Positions 34,737 through 48,300 of a stretch of 64,000 bases of DNA are shown piece after piece. Numbering within the stretch: position 1 is the stretch's first letter; every line of letters begins with the position of its first letter. The stretch is from Haemonchus contortus (taxonomy: Eukaryota > Nematoda > Chromadorea > Rhabditida > Trichostrongylidae), in the NCBI GenBank assembly GCA_000469685.2, contig LS997565.1, positions 10,670,505-10,734,504 on the forward strand. Reading direction: 5' to 3'. The translations under genes and the position numbers were made by a program. The notes under the pieces are model-generated. The model had not been told where the DNA came from. It searched no databases and saw nothing but the letters and a program-made list of their open reading frames with translations.

Positions 34737-35950
34737 CTAAGGCGCGTGAAATGGCACGCATGGATAAATAAATAAATAAATAAATAAAATACCATATAAA
34801 TTTATACCAATGACATTAAGACGGGTTCTAACTATTACCGGTTGACATGATTTTGTATTATATTATTTTGTTAAATGATAAGGGTCTAGCTCAGGTTTTT
34901 TTCTTTGAACTCGATCTTAGTCATCCAGGTGACAGTCTCTATACCAATGACATTAAGACGGGTTCTGAAGGAACCACTCATGCTGAATTGCAGCTGGACA
35001 ATAGAATGTGCACCTGTTCTTACTCTATCGCATGGAATATGTATGTCAAATTTATGGTACTCTGCTGTCTAAACATCTCATGTTTCCCAAATTCTTCTCG
35101 TTCCAATTCAATTGAGGTGTTTTGTCAGAATGAATGGCACGTTCATCGCATATCAGTCAGTTCTTTCTGAATTTCGTTAGTACTTGAAGCAATGAATTCG
35201 AGGAACTTTTGGGATTCTAGTCATGATAAGCTTCACAAACACGCAATGTGCTTGGCAAGACAACAGCGACGCTCCATTATCATACATATAATCCTGTACA
35301 AATAGAAACACAATTTGTGGACTAATAGCTGGATACTGTGAAACAATTTGGCCAAGCCTCTCCCAACTGGGGAACATCGAAACTCGAAAAAAATTCTGTT
35401 TCTTAGAATTCGTAAAATAAAAATAATACGTAAAGTAAACCTTAATTCTTTCGAAAACCTCTCGATTTTGGTGAGGCATTTCATCAGACTATCAAAAAAC
35501 TGCGACGGGTAACGGTAAAAAGTCCCAAATAGGATGTCGCGGAGCGAGACAACTAACTAAAATTCGCCCCGAGCTGTGAGCGGATCGGGTCCCTACTATA
35601 GCCTACTTTGCTACTGGGTGTTCGATCTTCTTCCCAAACGGCACGCCGTGTTTGCCGTACCCGATTGCAAGCAGTCGCTAAGTGTGAAAGGGAAAGATTT
35701 GTTTTTCCGAAGGAAGGATACGGTAGATGCACCGAAGCCACTGTCGCTCCGTGTGAAATGCTTCCATCCTTCTCACCGTGACAGAAGAAGCACCTGTATT
35801 GCTATCCGAAAAGCAGATCTATACTTCTGGAGGAGCACCATCTGTTGTACAGCTAATCAAACTAATATTTTTTTCCAATAAAAGTGCTTAACAATCGAAA
35901 CAATAAATATTATAACTCTTTATACATATTAAATCTATTTATTCATCATA

Positions 35951-38198
35951 TCAAATCTGTGGTTTGTGTTCAATCAGTTCCTTCATTTCCCTCTGCTGTT
36001 GCCTGAAATGAAAAACTTGACAGAAAAAGCAACGCACCTGACTGTTTCCCTATCAAAAAAAAAAAAGCCTGGACATTTGAAATATGCCTGGCAGAAGAAA
36101 CTGGCAACAAAAGTATTTACAAGTCAATCAAAAAGATTAGAAAGAAGGATATGCACTTTTTTATTTTGTTAGACGTCCAAGAAACTACCGTACTCGCCAC
36201 TCTGATCCCAGCCTACAGTAATCCGTTTCTGAACTTCGCGGAAATTTCACGCTATCTTTAGTAATATTTATTACTTTCCATGCGATGGATATGGAATACG
36301 TTTCAACTTTTGACTGACTCGTCAGGTACAAAAGATTATTTCCTTGGAAAGCCTAATTTGATACGATCCTGTGATTGTTACGGTTAAGCAACTTCTTCCT
36401 GTGGGATGGTTTTTTTGGTGTGAATCATTCAAAACGTTAAATCTATTGAAAGGAGTATAGGTGTAAGCCGTATGGGGAAGTATAAACGTACCTTGCCGAC
36501 TTCGGCATGACCACTTGCTTGAAGGTGGGCAGTAAATCATCAAGTGAAGCCATTTCTGATCATGTAAATATTCTTTCCAGAATAAACATTCGTATCATGA
36601 CCATGAAGACTAACTGGAAAAAATCATTAAAGGCCCCCTTCACTGATCATCGTCGATCTGCTTCTGTCCAGTATATTCATCTGGAAATCTGGGAAATGTG
36701 TTACCCAGTGGGAAAGGTGGCGTCAACATGAGGCGTCAAACTTGCTAAGCATCAGGTAAAATGGCCCCTTAGATTCCCCAGCTTTCGTTTAAGGAGGGAA
36801 TTATTTTATGCCATCTTAGTCCCAGTCGGGGATGCTTTTCTGTGAACTACATATTGGTGTGACCCCTGTCTAACCTTAGCATAACTTCGTTTGACTATTC
36901 AGTGCTCAATACATCTGGGCAGTGGAGAAACAGACCTGCATTAATCGTTGTATTGTTCGTTATTGTTGACATTAATTTATTTTTGCTTTGTTTTTGTTTC
37001 ATTGTTTACTTAGGCAGCAATGGATTGAAATTGGTGTGAGGGTTGTTTCGGGTCCAACAAGTTCGGTTACACTTGTTGACTCCCCATGTCGCCCTTCTAT
37101 TCAGCTGTCTTTTTTCCTTCATTTTGTTTGCAGGTTCCATTGTTAGAGTAATCACACGTCATTATCTTTTATTATCCGATTCCCAGCAATGGGCCTTCAA
37201 ATACCCCTACAACCCCACGGGGAAGTGAAGACAGCCCCTTCGTTGGTAAAAAATTGACCTTTTCTATTATTACCTTTTTTCATTTCATAAATTCTCAACT
37301 GTGAAATGAATTACCATTAGCGGAAAGATCATTGATATAGTCTTTGTGTGTTTGATCAGAAATAGTGCTCCAATCGATAACAGTTGAATGATCGTAAAGA
37401 GATGTACACGGCGCATCCTTACTGATCGTAACCATGAGAAATACGGAGGCTACCATTGAAGCCGAATAGGTCGCACAAAGCTCCCAAAACGTTGAGGCAA
37501 CCGGATGCGTTTCGTTCCGCGCGTCCTTCAAAATTAGGTCACTCCGCAGAAGTCGTGTGCGGCGGGTCAGCCGCGTAACCATGAGTAGTCAGGCTTCAAA
37601 ATTGGAACATTATATAAAGTCAAAATAGAACTATAAATAAGACCGATTAGATGAGAATCAGCCAGAGCGGAGAGGTAAAGTAGTTCTGGAGCTAGAGCTG
37701 CACGAAGGAGAAGTTGATACATTTCAGTTTATAGCTCACTTGACGAAGGGGTTTGCAGGGGTAATGGCAAGCGGCGTCCACTACCACCCACATGATCCGG
37801 AGATTGGATCCTAAGTTCCTATTCGCCTAAGTCATACAAATCCCCCCGAGATCAGTTGAAGGGTTCTGGACTCATCTGGGAGGATAAATGCACTGTCTTG
37901 TTTATAGGTTAGCTCACGAAACTCATTGCACAGGTCATATAACCATCCCGAAAGGGCATCCCATAGACGGGATCGGTCAACACGCAAAGACTCTTATAGA
38001 CTAGATAGAAAGATATATGTAGATAGACTCTTAAGACCCTTCAAATAGATCGGTTTTCTGGCAGTAGTACGGCCTTTGAGGTGCAAGCATACCTCGAGTG
38101 GTTATTTAGCCGATTTATCATTCGAGAGAGTAACGATAAGTAATTACCCGATGTTTAACAGAGGTCAACAACAAAGCAATTCTTTGTACAAACTGTTG
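35951..38198 (-). pseudogene. SLC4 transporter 3' fragment, unit 4
   Basis: Exons 38198-38148 (partial), 37593-37315 (interrupted), 36613-36492 and 36002-35951. The 44-codon exon holds a 147-bp patch between two copies of gtaaccatgag (37428-37438 and 37575-37585). The patch is the same sequence that follows the deletion join in unit 3, so it was copied from a unit-3-like template. The last two exons are intact and in phase. Confidence 0.78.
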
Positions 38199-39430
38199 AT
38201 CCACGCGGACGCAAATTGCATTTACATGCAATGTATAGCTCGTCCAACCACACCTTCTAGTTATTTTTCTGGTCTGATTCTCGTGCAAACCCTTTTACAC
38301 GACTTTTTCGAAGCCCTTTACAACTTTGGAAAACCGATTCGCGTGCTTCCTTCGTCTCCATCACTATTCTTCAACCTCTCATTTTTCTGGATAACCCAAA
38401 ATTATTGTGAACTGTGCAATTACGGTTTAGTGAACACCTTCGTTGTCCGCTTGATAGGCATACAGCATACCTTTATATTTCTCCCAAGATCCTCAAGAAC
38501 AAGGTGACAGCAGATGGTTTCGTAAAGCGGAGAAAGGAGGTACGTATAGTAGCGAACCTTATGTCTGCGCTCTCTTACAATTAGCACCAAGGAAGGAAAA
38601 ACACTGTTGATCTCATTGAAATCAGTAGATACTTCAACTACTGTAGATTAACGCAATTTTCTACTACACTTTATATTTCTTGGCTCAGTCAAGGCTTTTT
38701 TTCTCAAGCTTTATTATAATTCCAGTGGAGGATCTGTCGAATTGAGGAATTTTATAGATTTCATGAATGAAACAAAACAACAATGAATAACGCATTTGTT
38801 CAATGAACGCAGTTCTATGTGAACGGAAGGTTCATGGGATAGATTCCCGAAGATGTACAGGACAGTTCTTTGATGGCTGCGGGAATCGCGGCTAAGACGA
38901 GCTATCTCGACAGATGTGAACTTATATTGATTCGAATTTTCTTGATGCGTGAACTTCAGATGGGAAATACGGAGGCTACCATTGAAGCCGAATAGGTCGT
39001 ACAAAGCTCCCAAAACGTTGAGGCAACCGGATGCGTTTCGTTCCGCGCGTCCTTCAAAATTAGGTCACTCCGCAGAAGTCGTGTGCGGCGGGTAAATTTC
39101 GACGGACGTCACAGTTGTCAGCGGGGCATACTACTCGATCTTGATCCATGGCAGTCAGCTTAGAGAGAAGATAACACGGACCTGTGCGAATCATTCGCAC
39201 CACTGACACTTAGTGGTACTGTAATGTCATGAGATCGCAGTGGGCTCTGCCGTAAGCCAAATGGGCGGGGTGACCTAGTTTAGGCGGCCGCGAAGAACGG
39301 ACATTCCGCGAAACATCCTTGTATTGAGTGCTTGCCGGAATTGTGTTCATACACACGTGTACATAAAGGGACATGAGAACACGATAGGCACGCCCATTCT
39401 ATGTATAGTAGAAATATGTGGCGCCAATGA

Positions 39431-39812
39431 ACACCAATGATCGATTACCTTGTTGCCTTGATACACATACACACCATAGGACTCTATGACTACGCGTTAT
39501 TAGCGCGTTAGAGCTAACAGATACTGTGGACGCCGAGCAAGTTCGTGCCCTCTCTGCTATTTTCTATAAAGACTGAAGGAATGCTTTTCACAATCAGTGG
39601 TGGGGTATCGCTTCGAAAGATTCTTCTGCTCCCATTGAGATCACAGATCCATGTTTTTAGACTTTTTGATTTTCAATGTTTGGTGGCTTCTATTCTAGTC
39701 TGTTCCATTACAATCTACCAAAGATTGACCTTTCAAGATTTGTTGTTAAGGAACCACAATTCACTCATGTACCCCTCCCCCTAAAACCAAACAAAAGCTT
39801 TATCCCGATAAG
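39431..39812. other. Unit 4 intergenic block left of solo LTR
   Basis: Diverged version of unit 2 17180-17660. No gene seen. Confidence 0.5.
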
Positions 39813-39817
39813 TAAAG

Positions 39818-40741
39818 TGTCGTGACTTTCACGCCTCGAGCAAAACTGCTCCAACCACACGGTGTAAGGATACCGCGTGCGCTCATAGTCAAATCTGCCA
39901 AAAGCCTCTAGAAAGCAGAGTGCAAGCCCTTTGGCGCCAAAAGCACGCCAGTTCATCATATGTCAACCCATTGATCGGCTGCGCACTCATCGTCTCTATT
40001 ACGTGGAGTCACGCGAGGAGCACCGGGAGTTACCGATATGAACACACTAACCAACCAACAATGACACACGCCAGGACCACCTCAGGTACTCTCTTCTGAG
40101 ATCTTTACCAGCAGTTCGCACTAGGATCCCAGTAGTTTAATATTGATGAGTAGTATTTTACTTCTTTACCCAAGTTCATTTCCACTAGTGGTGCTCTATA
40201 CATTCAACCTTAGTTGTCGTTACTATAGCATCATACGTCCCTATCACACTCCCATGCTTCCGTATACTAACATTACCACTTTACACACGCATTCGGTTTT
40301 ACGCTACATTTATGCTATTGCCATTTACACTGAAGATTATTTGCCTGTTTATTCACTTGTGTTATTTGGAGAATATGAAGAGTATAATATAGTCGTGTCG
40401 TGTCTACTTCGGTATATCTCGTATTCCACCGTCGTCCTCGTCTCTCTTCTTGGCAAGTAATCCGGCCCTCATCGTAGTCATTCCATCCAGACGTCCGCCA
40501 GTTGATCACTCTTATCGGACATTCGTCCCTTCCATCCAGATCGTCAATCGAGCCAACGGTTGGAGGGTTGGAAGGTCCTACCGGTTCCCCAGCAGGATAG
40601 AGCCGAAATGCCACGAGCATTCGCAGGCGCACTCCCATCAACCCTCAGGTGCAGTGGGCACCAGGAACCCCACAGCCGCGACTTTGCGGGGCTCCACCGC
40701 CGATGCAATCTTCTCCTCGGAGCCTAGCCATGGTCACGACA
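39818..40741. mobile_element. Solo LTR, 924 bp, unit 4
   Basis: Begins TGTCGTGAC and ends GTCACGACA (perfect 9-bp inverted ends, TG...CA), flanked by the 5-bp duplication taaag (39813-39817 and 40742-40746). Unit 2 has the empty site cagtaaagtgtatcaaatt near 17666. Five-base duplications and these ends fit a BEL/Pao or Gypsy LTR. No internal coding region or second LTR is present, so it is a solo LTR left by LTR-LTR recombination. Strand is not determined. Confidence 0.88.
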
Positions 40742-40945
40742 TAAAGTGTATCAAATTGGAATCAGTGGAGCTTGAATAACAACATTAAAACAGTAACAAA
40801 AAGACAATACTTGAAATAAATAGAGTAAAATAGAGCGAAAGATGACTCATTAAGCCTCTTCACCAGTCGAACCACAATTTTCACCTTCCCGTGAGGCTCA
40901 TAATTGGTTTGGGGTTAGTTGACAAAGGAATGGATAAAATGCATC

Positions 40946-42020
40946 AACCTATTTATTTATTTTTATTTATAATACACGCCATATAAGACAGCGTTGAAAA
41001 AGAATTCATACGTAACGACAGCAACACAATATATGATGATAGAACAACAAATTCTGAGAACACAAGATGACAACTATGCTTGTAAAATATTTTTACCAAT
41101 TTGTGTATCGTGCACAAGTCAAAGAGCTCGCACCTAGACTGTAGTGAATGAGGGTTGAAATATTTGTTTTATCCTACGGCCTTAGGAATTTTTGAATACA
41201 GAATACCTTCCCGGCAAATTGAATTGGCAATTCCGAGTGAAATTGTTCTGAACCCTTTCTAGCAACATAACGTTCTTCTTTTTATTGGGGCACAAAACGA
41301 CAGTCCCACTTTCCACTAGCGAACGGACATAGGGCTTATATGCACGAATAAGAACATTTGTATCCTTCGTGGTGAGCGCCTTAAAGATCTTACGGTCTAG
41401 TGCAATACGCTGAATATGGCTACAATGACACGAGAGGTCGAATTTGTCAGTGTAATGGAAGCCCAAATCCCTGACCTCTCTCGACACCTCTCATGAAGTA
41501 CGAGGCACTACCAGGGGAGAAACCTACACGCATATGAAACGTCTTCGTACGGGAGAAGGGGAGTTGCCACTTCTCAGACCACTGAATTAGTACGTCAGTC
41601 GAAGCCTGTAAATCAAAAAACCCCTTGGAAGTTATTACGTATTTTTAGAACTTCAGATCATCAGCATATTATCTGCAACCGACATTGAACTGGCTACAGC
41701 AGCACCTTGGTCAGCCGAATAGATATTGAACATTTTTGGTGACAATAGTCCCCCTTGTGGGACACCACTTTGACATTTGAAATCATTAGAGTGAGCAAAG
41801 TTTATACGCACTTGGAAGCTTCTGTCACAAAGAAGCTCCTGTATCCAAACGGAATCCCAGCAACTGCTCATACAACAGCTCCTTGTAACTGACTTTACTA
41901 GATGCCTTTGCGAAATCAAGATAAATTAAGTCCACACTTTATTATTATCTAAGGCCGTCCAATCGTCGAGCGATTTTAATAGATTCGTAGTTACTGACGT
42001 TCTCTTTACAAAACGATCAC
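40946..42020 (-). mobile_element. CR1-like LINE relic, unit 4
   Basis: Contains RT fragments CQSGVPQGGLLSPKMFNIYS (41919-41653 region) and, nearer the 3' end, KALTTKDTNVLIRAYKPYVR and ESGTVVLCPNKKKNVMLLER. The A/T-rich tail is at 40946-40975. Several frame changes; the catalytic ADD is replaced (VADNMLMI). Confidence 0.75.
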
Positions 42021-42803
42021 AATACAATACAATCACTCGGTACCGTTAAACGAAGTACGGAAATGGAAACTGAGTAAAAAACTTATATGATTATATTAGT
42101 AATAATGAATTCCGCTCATTTCTCACGAAAATGACCATCATACCATTGCTCTGGTGTTAGACGCTTCAATCCTTAAACAAGGTTGGCAATTTTCAGAGTT
42201 TCTGTGTACATAAGTGAGGCTTTATTGGTAGCAGAAACATTAGCAACACTGTGAGGAAATTTGACGACAATGAAGCTAAAGTCATTAATTTAATAAATAG
42301 TTTACAACATTTTCTAACACTTATTATGCCAGTATTCAAGCCTAAATAGTTGCCAGTTCTCTCAACCGACGTATGTCACCAGCTCTCTATATGTATATTT
42401 GGTTTTCGCAACTGCCCTAAATCTACAACTGGAACTATCACTCTATGGAGTTAACAACTGTTTCTTGTGTTGTTTCTGTGTCTTGTGAACCTCATTATGC
42501 GATAGTTGCAAAGGTTTTGGACACAGTATAAATTTGGACTAAAGCCTTATAGGAATGCCCCAAAGAGATCTGCTGGGAGTCGAACAGAGAGAAAACGAGA
42601 TAAAAGCAACTTATAGGGTGAACATTGACTTCTCACACTTGGTCATCAATTACTCTTCTTCGTAAACTTGCCAAAGGTTTTTTCAAGACACACTGTTTAT
42701 TTCTATTATATTTATTTCTTCACACGGCAGAGAAATTCGTAAAGATGACGATCGAAAAAGCAACCTTTTCTGATCCCCTGGGAACTAACCATCGTGGTCA
42801 GAA
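42021..42803. other. Unit 4 intergenic, 3' flank of GPM gene copy 4
   Basis: Common unit sequence in which most of the YMDD-type RT relic has been deleted (join near 42365). No gene seen. Confidence 0.5.
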
Positions 42804-44357
42804 CTAAAATCCCATGGGTCCGAAGGGTCCATCCCATGGTCCCATCTGTCCTTCGTGTGGTCCCATCGGTCCACCTCCTGGTCCCATAGGCCCACCTCCT
42901 GGTCCCATCGGTCCACCTCTTGTTCCCATCGGTCCACCCCTTGGGCCCATCGGTCCACCCCCTGGTCCCATCGGTCCACCTATTGGTCCCATCGGTCCAC
43001 CCCCTGGTCCCATCGGTCCACCCCTTGGTCCCATCGGTCCACCTCCTGGTCCCATAGGCCCACCTCCTGGTCCCATCGGTCCACCCCTTGGGCCCATCGG
43101 TCCACCACCTGGTCCCATCGGTCCACCTCTTGGTCCCATCGGTCCACCCCTTGGGCCCATCGGTCCACCCCCTGGTCCCATCGGTCCACCTATTGGTCCC
43201 ATCGGTCCACCCCCTGGTCCCATCGGTCCACCTCCTGGTCCCATCGGTCCGCTCCTTGGTCCCATCGGTCCACCCCATGGTTCCTTCGGTCCGCCCCATG
43301 GACTCATTGGTCCAAATGGTGGCAAACCGCCAGGGCCAAATCCGGGCATTGGTGGTGGTGGTGGTGGTGGTGGCGGTGGTGGCGGAGTAGATGGTCCTGT
43401 TGGAGTCGCAGTCGTGGTTGTAGGCGTGGTGGTCGTTGTTGTTGTAGGTGTAGTTGTCGGGGTTGTTGTAGGAGTAGTTGTGGGGGTTGTTGTAGTTGTA
43501 GTTGTTGGGGTAGTTGTAGTAGTTGTCGGTGTTGTTGTAGGGGTAGTTGTCGGCGTTGTTGTAGGTGTCGTTGTAGGTGTTGTTTTAGGAGTGGTTGTGG
43601 GGGTTGTTGCAGGAGTGGTTGTCGGTGTTGTTGACGAGTCAGGTGTCGAAGAGGCTGTGGTAGTTGAAGGAGTAGTAGCGGTCGCTGAATCATCTTCACG
43701 TTTCTGAAATGCACAGATAAACTTCATAGTGGGCATCCACTATTCCCTGAATAGACATAGGTGTTGATATTTGATGTCTTCCCTGAATAACTAGACTATA
43801 ACAGTAGCATTTTATTCAGAAAATTAGCAACCTGGTTGATAGTTGACTCGGGTACATCCTGATACTCTAGAAATCGATGTCTCCATTATTTCCATGACCC
43901 GGTTGCATGCCAGTCCATTTCCAACAATAGCTAGATTTTTAGGGCCTGGGTTGCGACACTATGTAGGAAGCGCTATGAATGAACCCAGTTTATGAAGAAT
44001 CTCGTCAATCCATCCACCCAATGACCTCCCCCACTAGGTGAGTGATACAGAACTCTTCTCGGAAAGCAAAAGGGCTGAAAGGTACGCCAAACTTCTATAT
44101 GGGCTAGTCATCTTTTCATGCAATACTATGATTACGGATAAGAGTTGAACTTGCGGCTCACCCTCATGTTTTTTTCTCTGAAACTCTCCCTGTCTGGGTA
44201 ATTGAACACCGGACTGACATCCATTGCGAAAAGCGACTTATATCTTAAGTGTCGGCTCTACAGAGTAGCACATGAAAGAATCTGAACTGACCTGTCTGGA
44301 GAAGCTGGGGAGCGCGGCAACCGACACCGCAAGCAGTAAGAGAATTGGTAAATTCAT
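42804..44357 (-). CDS. Secreted Thr/Pro-rich GPM-heptad repeat protein, copy 4
   Basis: Same structure, 321 codons, the longest member. Exon 1 is 44357-44292 (signal peptide ending VAALPSFSRQ); exon 2 is 43703-42804 (starting KREDDSATA). The Thr block is long and includes one KTTP and one ATTP variant; 12 prolines; 23 heptads. The heptads contain a visible internal duplication: the order GPIGGPM, GPGGGPM, GPRGGPM occurs twice about 210 bp apart, so several heptads were copied as a block. It ends GPHEGQM, GPWDGPF, GPMGF. The frame is intact and both splice sites are present. Confidence 0.78.
42830..43310 (-). repeat. 21-bp coding minisatellite, GPM gene copy 4
   Basis: About 23 units of 21 bp, with a higher-order duplication of roughly ten units: the segments near 42875-43020 and 43050-43230 share the same succession of variants (CCTCCTGGTCCCATAGGCCC and CCTATTGGTCCC). 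Confidence 0.88.
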
Positions 44358-45263
44358 CTGAAAACTATTGCACCTTCAATGATCGGAAGACCTTTTCCGT
44401 TGTTTAAATATTGGCTCACCATGGTGGAGTTGATTCAACATGAAAAAAGAAACGGCAATCAATTGCAAGGGGCACTATTTGTGCTTCAACTGCTTTGGGA
44501 GGGGTGGAGACAAATCCTCAAGATCAACCCCTCTCCCAGGGCCCCTCTTTGCTCTTAAAGTACAAGGAAACTTGTGAGAAATTTTTGATCGTCGGGCTTT
44601 CTTTCGTATTCGATCAGTTTTCGAGCTGGATCGGGGAATAAAGGTTTTCAAGAGCTAAAATGGGTCTTTTCTTATCGGTCATTCGTGTATCATGCTTTTC
44701 AGAAGGTTCATCGGGAAATCTCCTCATGGGCTGGACGTCGGTCTACAGCCACGAAGCTTATTCCGTTTGAAAATATGTCAGACAGATTGGTCAGCAGAGC
44801 CCATTTTCCCTTCCTTGCCCTTCTACATTGTTCTGCGGTGTCACGAACGTAAGAAACAATGCAAACAAGCTGAAAATGTCTTCGAAGTGACACCAAAGGA
44901 AAAGAAGTGGTGAACAAATTCAAGAACTCAAGCAGGACTGCAGCTGGCTAAGAGATGAGAACGATATCCCCAAAAAGCCATCTCTCTGAAAAGCAAACCG
45001 AGCGAGATGTAGTCTTGCCGCCGACGGCGCTCTTATACCCTATCAAACAGTGCTTGTTTACTGGGACTATCTATGGGAAGACAAAGTCTCCCACATTTGT
45101 ATTTAATCAGCTGAATAGCTTATAATATGTGAAATCATTGAATATTATCTTACAAAAAAAAACAATCAATAAGGGTGATTCATTTGGGGTATGTTGCATA
45201 GTTCTATTCATTTCATCAATCAACATGCCTACCCAGTTGAGCTCGGTGAGTAAAACTAGACTT

Positions 45264-45369
45264 GACCTGTATCACCTGTCGCGAGCCAGAGTAGTGGATC
45301 GTCCTCGCTCGAGGGACACGAGGCGGAACGTTCTTTCATTCAGAGTTTACATGAAGAACTCTGATCACC
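45264..45369 (-). mobile_element. RTE 3' end fragment, unit 5
   Basis: Same fragment with about 60 bp lost inside (from cacctgt directly to cgcgagccagagtag). Confidence 0.68.
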
Positions 45370-48300
45370 GGAAAGAGAAAAACTGGAGTACTCTGGCTTA
45401 ATGTCTTCGAGGTGTGTGAGTTTCTGATGAGGTTTATCTTGGATCTACACAAGAAATACCAGATTCGGAAAGCGTCCTAAGGCGTTTCACTGTTGATTGT
45501 TTTCCCAAAGTTCATCCTGAGATCAGGTGATTCAAAGGTCTCGATCGCTTCAAGAGACATGTAGTAGTACATCGTCGAAAAAATACAGATTCCTCAAGGT
45601 CAATCCATTAGATGGATATAGGCAATATGAATCAAAATGTTTTGTTTTTTGGCGTTGACGGAACCTCTCGTACTGCAGCTCGCTACATCATGATTGAAAT
45701 AAATAGATTGGATTAAGGTCCAGTGCTTGCTCTCCCTGTTTACTTGAAAATGCACACCATGTAACTTTATACCAGTGACATTAAGACCGGTTCTAAGTAA
45801 TTTTCTATTATATTGTTTTTTTAATGATTAAGGATTAGCTTGGATTTTTAACCTCGATCTCAGCCATCCAGGTGACAGTCTCCAGGAAACACCACTCATG
45901 CTGAATTGCAGCTGGACAATGGAATGCGCACCTGTTCTTATTCTGTAGCATAGAATATGTCAGGATCCATGATACTCTGCTGTCTGAACATTTCATTTCT
46001 CCCAGATTCTTGTCGTTCCAATTCAATTGAGATGTTTTGCCAGAATGAATGGCACGTTTATCGCATGCTACATAGTCAGCTCTTTCTGAATTTCGTTAGT
46101 ACTTGAAGTGATGGATTCAAGGAACTTTTGGGATTCTAGTCATGACAAGCTTCTCGAACATGCAAGGTGATTGGCAAGATACTAGCTTTGCTTCATAATC
46201 ATACATATAAGCCTGTACGAAGCAAAAACACATGTTTGTAGAATAATGGTTGAATACTGTAAAACAGTTCGACTGATGCTTTTCTTATTGGGGAACCTAT
46301 AGACTGAGGAAGGTTTGCCTCTTAGAATTCGATGAAGCAAATCTTAATTCTTTCGAAAACCTCTTATCCTCGGTAAAGGTCAGATGCATTCCACGTAATG
46401 ATTGAAAAACTGCCAATGGGATCGGTAAAAGTCCCGAGTGGGATGCAACGCAGCGAGACAACTAGACAAAATTCGTCTTAAACTGTGAGCAGATGGGAAT
46501 TCCTACATCTATACTGTTAGTGATGTGGAGGATCTCTTCCAAAACGGCATGCCGCGTCTGTCGCACCCGATCGCGAGCCCGCAAGGAGTCGCTTACAATA
46601 AAGGGAAAGATTTCAAATTCAATAGGAAGGACACGGTAGACGCCGCGAAGTCACTGCCGCTTCGAGTACCTCCATCCCTGTCACCGTGACAGAAGGACCA
46701 CATGCACTACCGTTTAAAATTGTAGCAAATCCAATTTTTTTTAAGAAACAACAACTGCTGTGCAGCTTACAAAACTAATAAAATTTCTTTTTTCAGTAAA
46801 AATGCTTAACAATTGAAACAATAAATATCACAACTCTTTATACATATTAAATCTATTCATCATATCATATCTGTGGTTTGTGTTCGATCAGTTCCTTCAT
46901 TTCCCTCTGTTGTTGCCTGAAATAAGAAAAATGACAGAAAAAATCATGCGATTATTTTCTTATCAAAAAGAAGCCTAGACACTTGTAATATGCTTAACCG
47001 GAGGGTGTTAAGGGTAAACAGTTCGACTCAATCTCTCCTCGAGAGAATCTTAAATATTCGAGGGAAAGGAAACATCCATTTTTATTTTATTAGGTACGAA
47101 AAACTACCGTACTTGCCACTCTGATAACAGACCACAGGAACCCGCAATTGATTTTCGGGAAATTTTTACGCTATCTTTATAAATATTTATTACTTTCCTT
47201 GCGATGGATATGGGATACGTTTCAATTTTTGACTGACTCGTCAGGGGTGAAGGATTATTTCCTTAGAAAACCCCGTAATTTGATACGATCCCATAATATA
47301 TCTCATCAGAGGAGAGAATGAAGATTTCTAAGGAACGCTGAGCAACCTAGGGGGCAGTAATTGACTGTGTCTTTCAAAAGACCGCTTAACCCCAATCGGA
47401 AGCATGCTCTTATGGTAGATCATTCAAAACGTTAAATCTATCGAAAGGAATATATCTGTAAATCGTATGGGGAAGTATAAACGTACCTTGCCGACTTCGG
47501 CATGACCACTTGCTTGAAGGTGGGCAATAAATCATCAAGTGAAGCCATTTCTGATCGAGTGAATATTCTTTCCAGAATAAACATTCGTATCATGACCATA
47601 AAGACTAACTGAAATGATTGCTTGGAATTCCCTTCACAGAACATCATCGATCCGTTATTTCCATATGAGAAATCTGGGAAAAGTCTTGTCTTCTGGGAAA
47701 AGTGGGGCCCAACATGAGTCTATCAATTAGCCATAGCTGCTCCAAATAAGCAGCAGTAAAAATGGTTCTTAAGGTTTCAGAGCTGAGTTCTCTTCCAAGA
47801 AGGACATTACTGTATGCCATCTTAGTCGCAATTGGGATGGTTTTCTGTGAGCTCCCCGTTACCAGCCCACCCTCTGACTTTGACTGACTGTTCAGTACCC
47901 AGCACATCTGGGAAATAGAAGAGCTGGCGGTTAACCGAAGCCTCTATCGGTCCTTGTTGTTGACATTATTTTGTTTTTGTTTCATTGTTTACTTAGGCAG
48001 CAACCGATGGATTGAACCTGGTATGAGGGTTGTTTCGGGCCCAGCCAGTTCGACTGCACTTTCTGACTGGCCATGTTGCTCTTCTATTTAGCTGTCTTTG
48101 TTCATCTATTGTGTTTGCAGATTTCATTGTTAGAATAATCACACGTCATTAACTTCTATTATCCAGCGCGGAAACTATGCAAAGCAACCCTCAAATATCC
48201 CTAAAATACCATGAGAAATGAAAGTCAGCCGTTATCTTGGAGAAATAGGCGTATCTTCCTTGACCTTCCTTCATTTAATGAATTTCTATTTTTCAATGAA

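Larger units (their letters stand above)
30639..45023. repeat. Tandem segmental duplication, unit 4
   Basis: Fourth and longest copy, 14.4 kb. The extra length is an RTE element (31248-34381) that replaces the segment equal to unit 1 617-811, a solo LTR (39818-40741), and a 147-bp patch in the SLC4 penultimate exon. Confidence 0.92.

Noticed and set aside
40143..40460. 105-codon plus frame
   Set aside because: Inside the solo LTR, with no recognisable domain.
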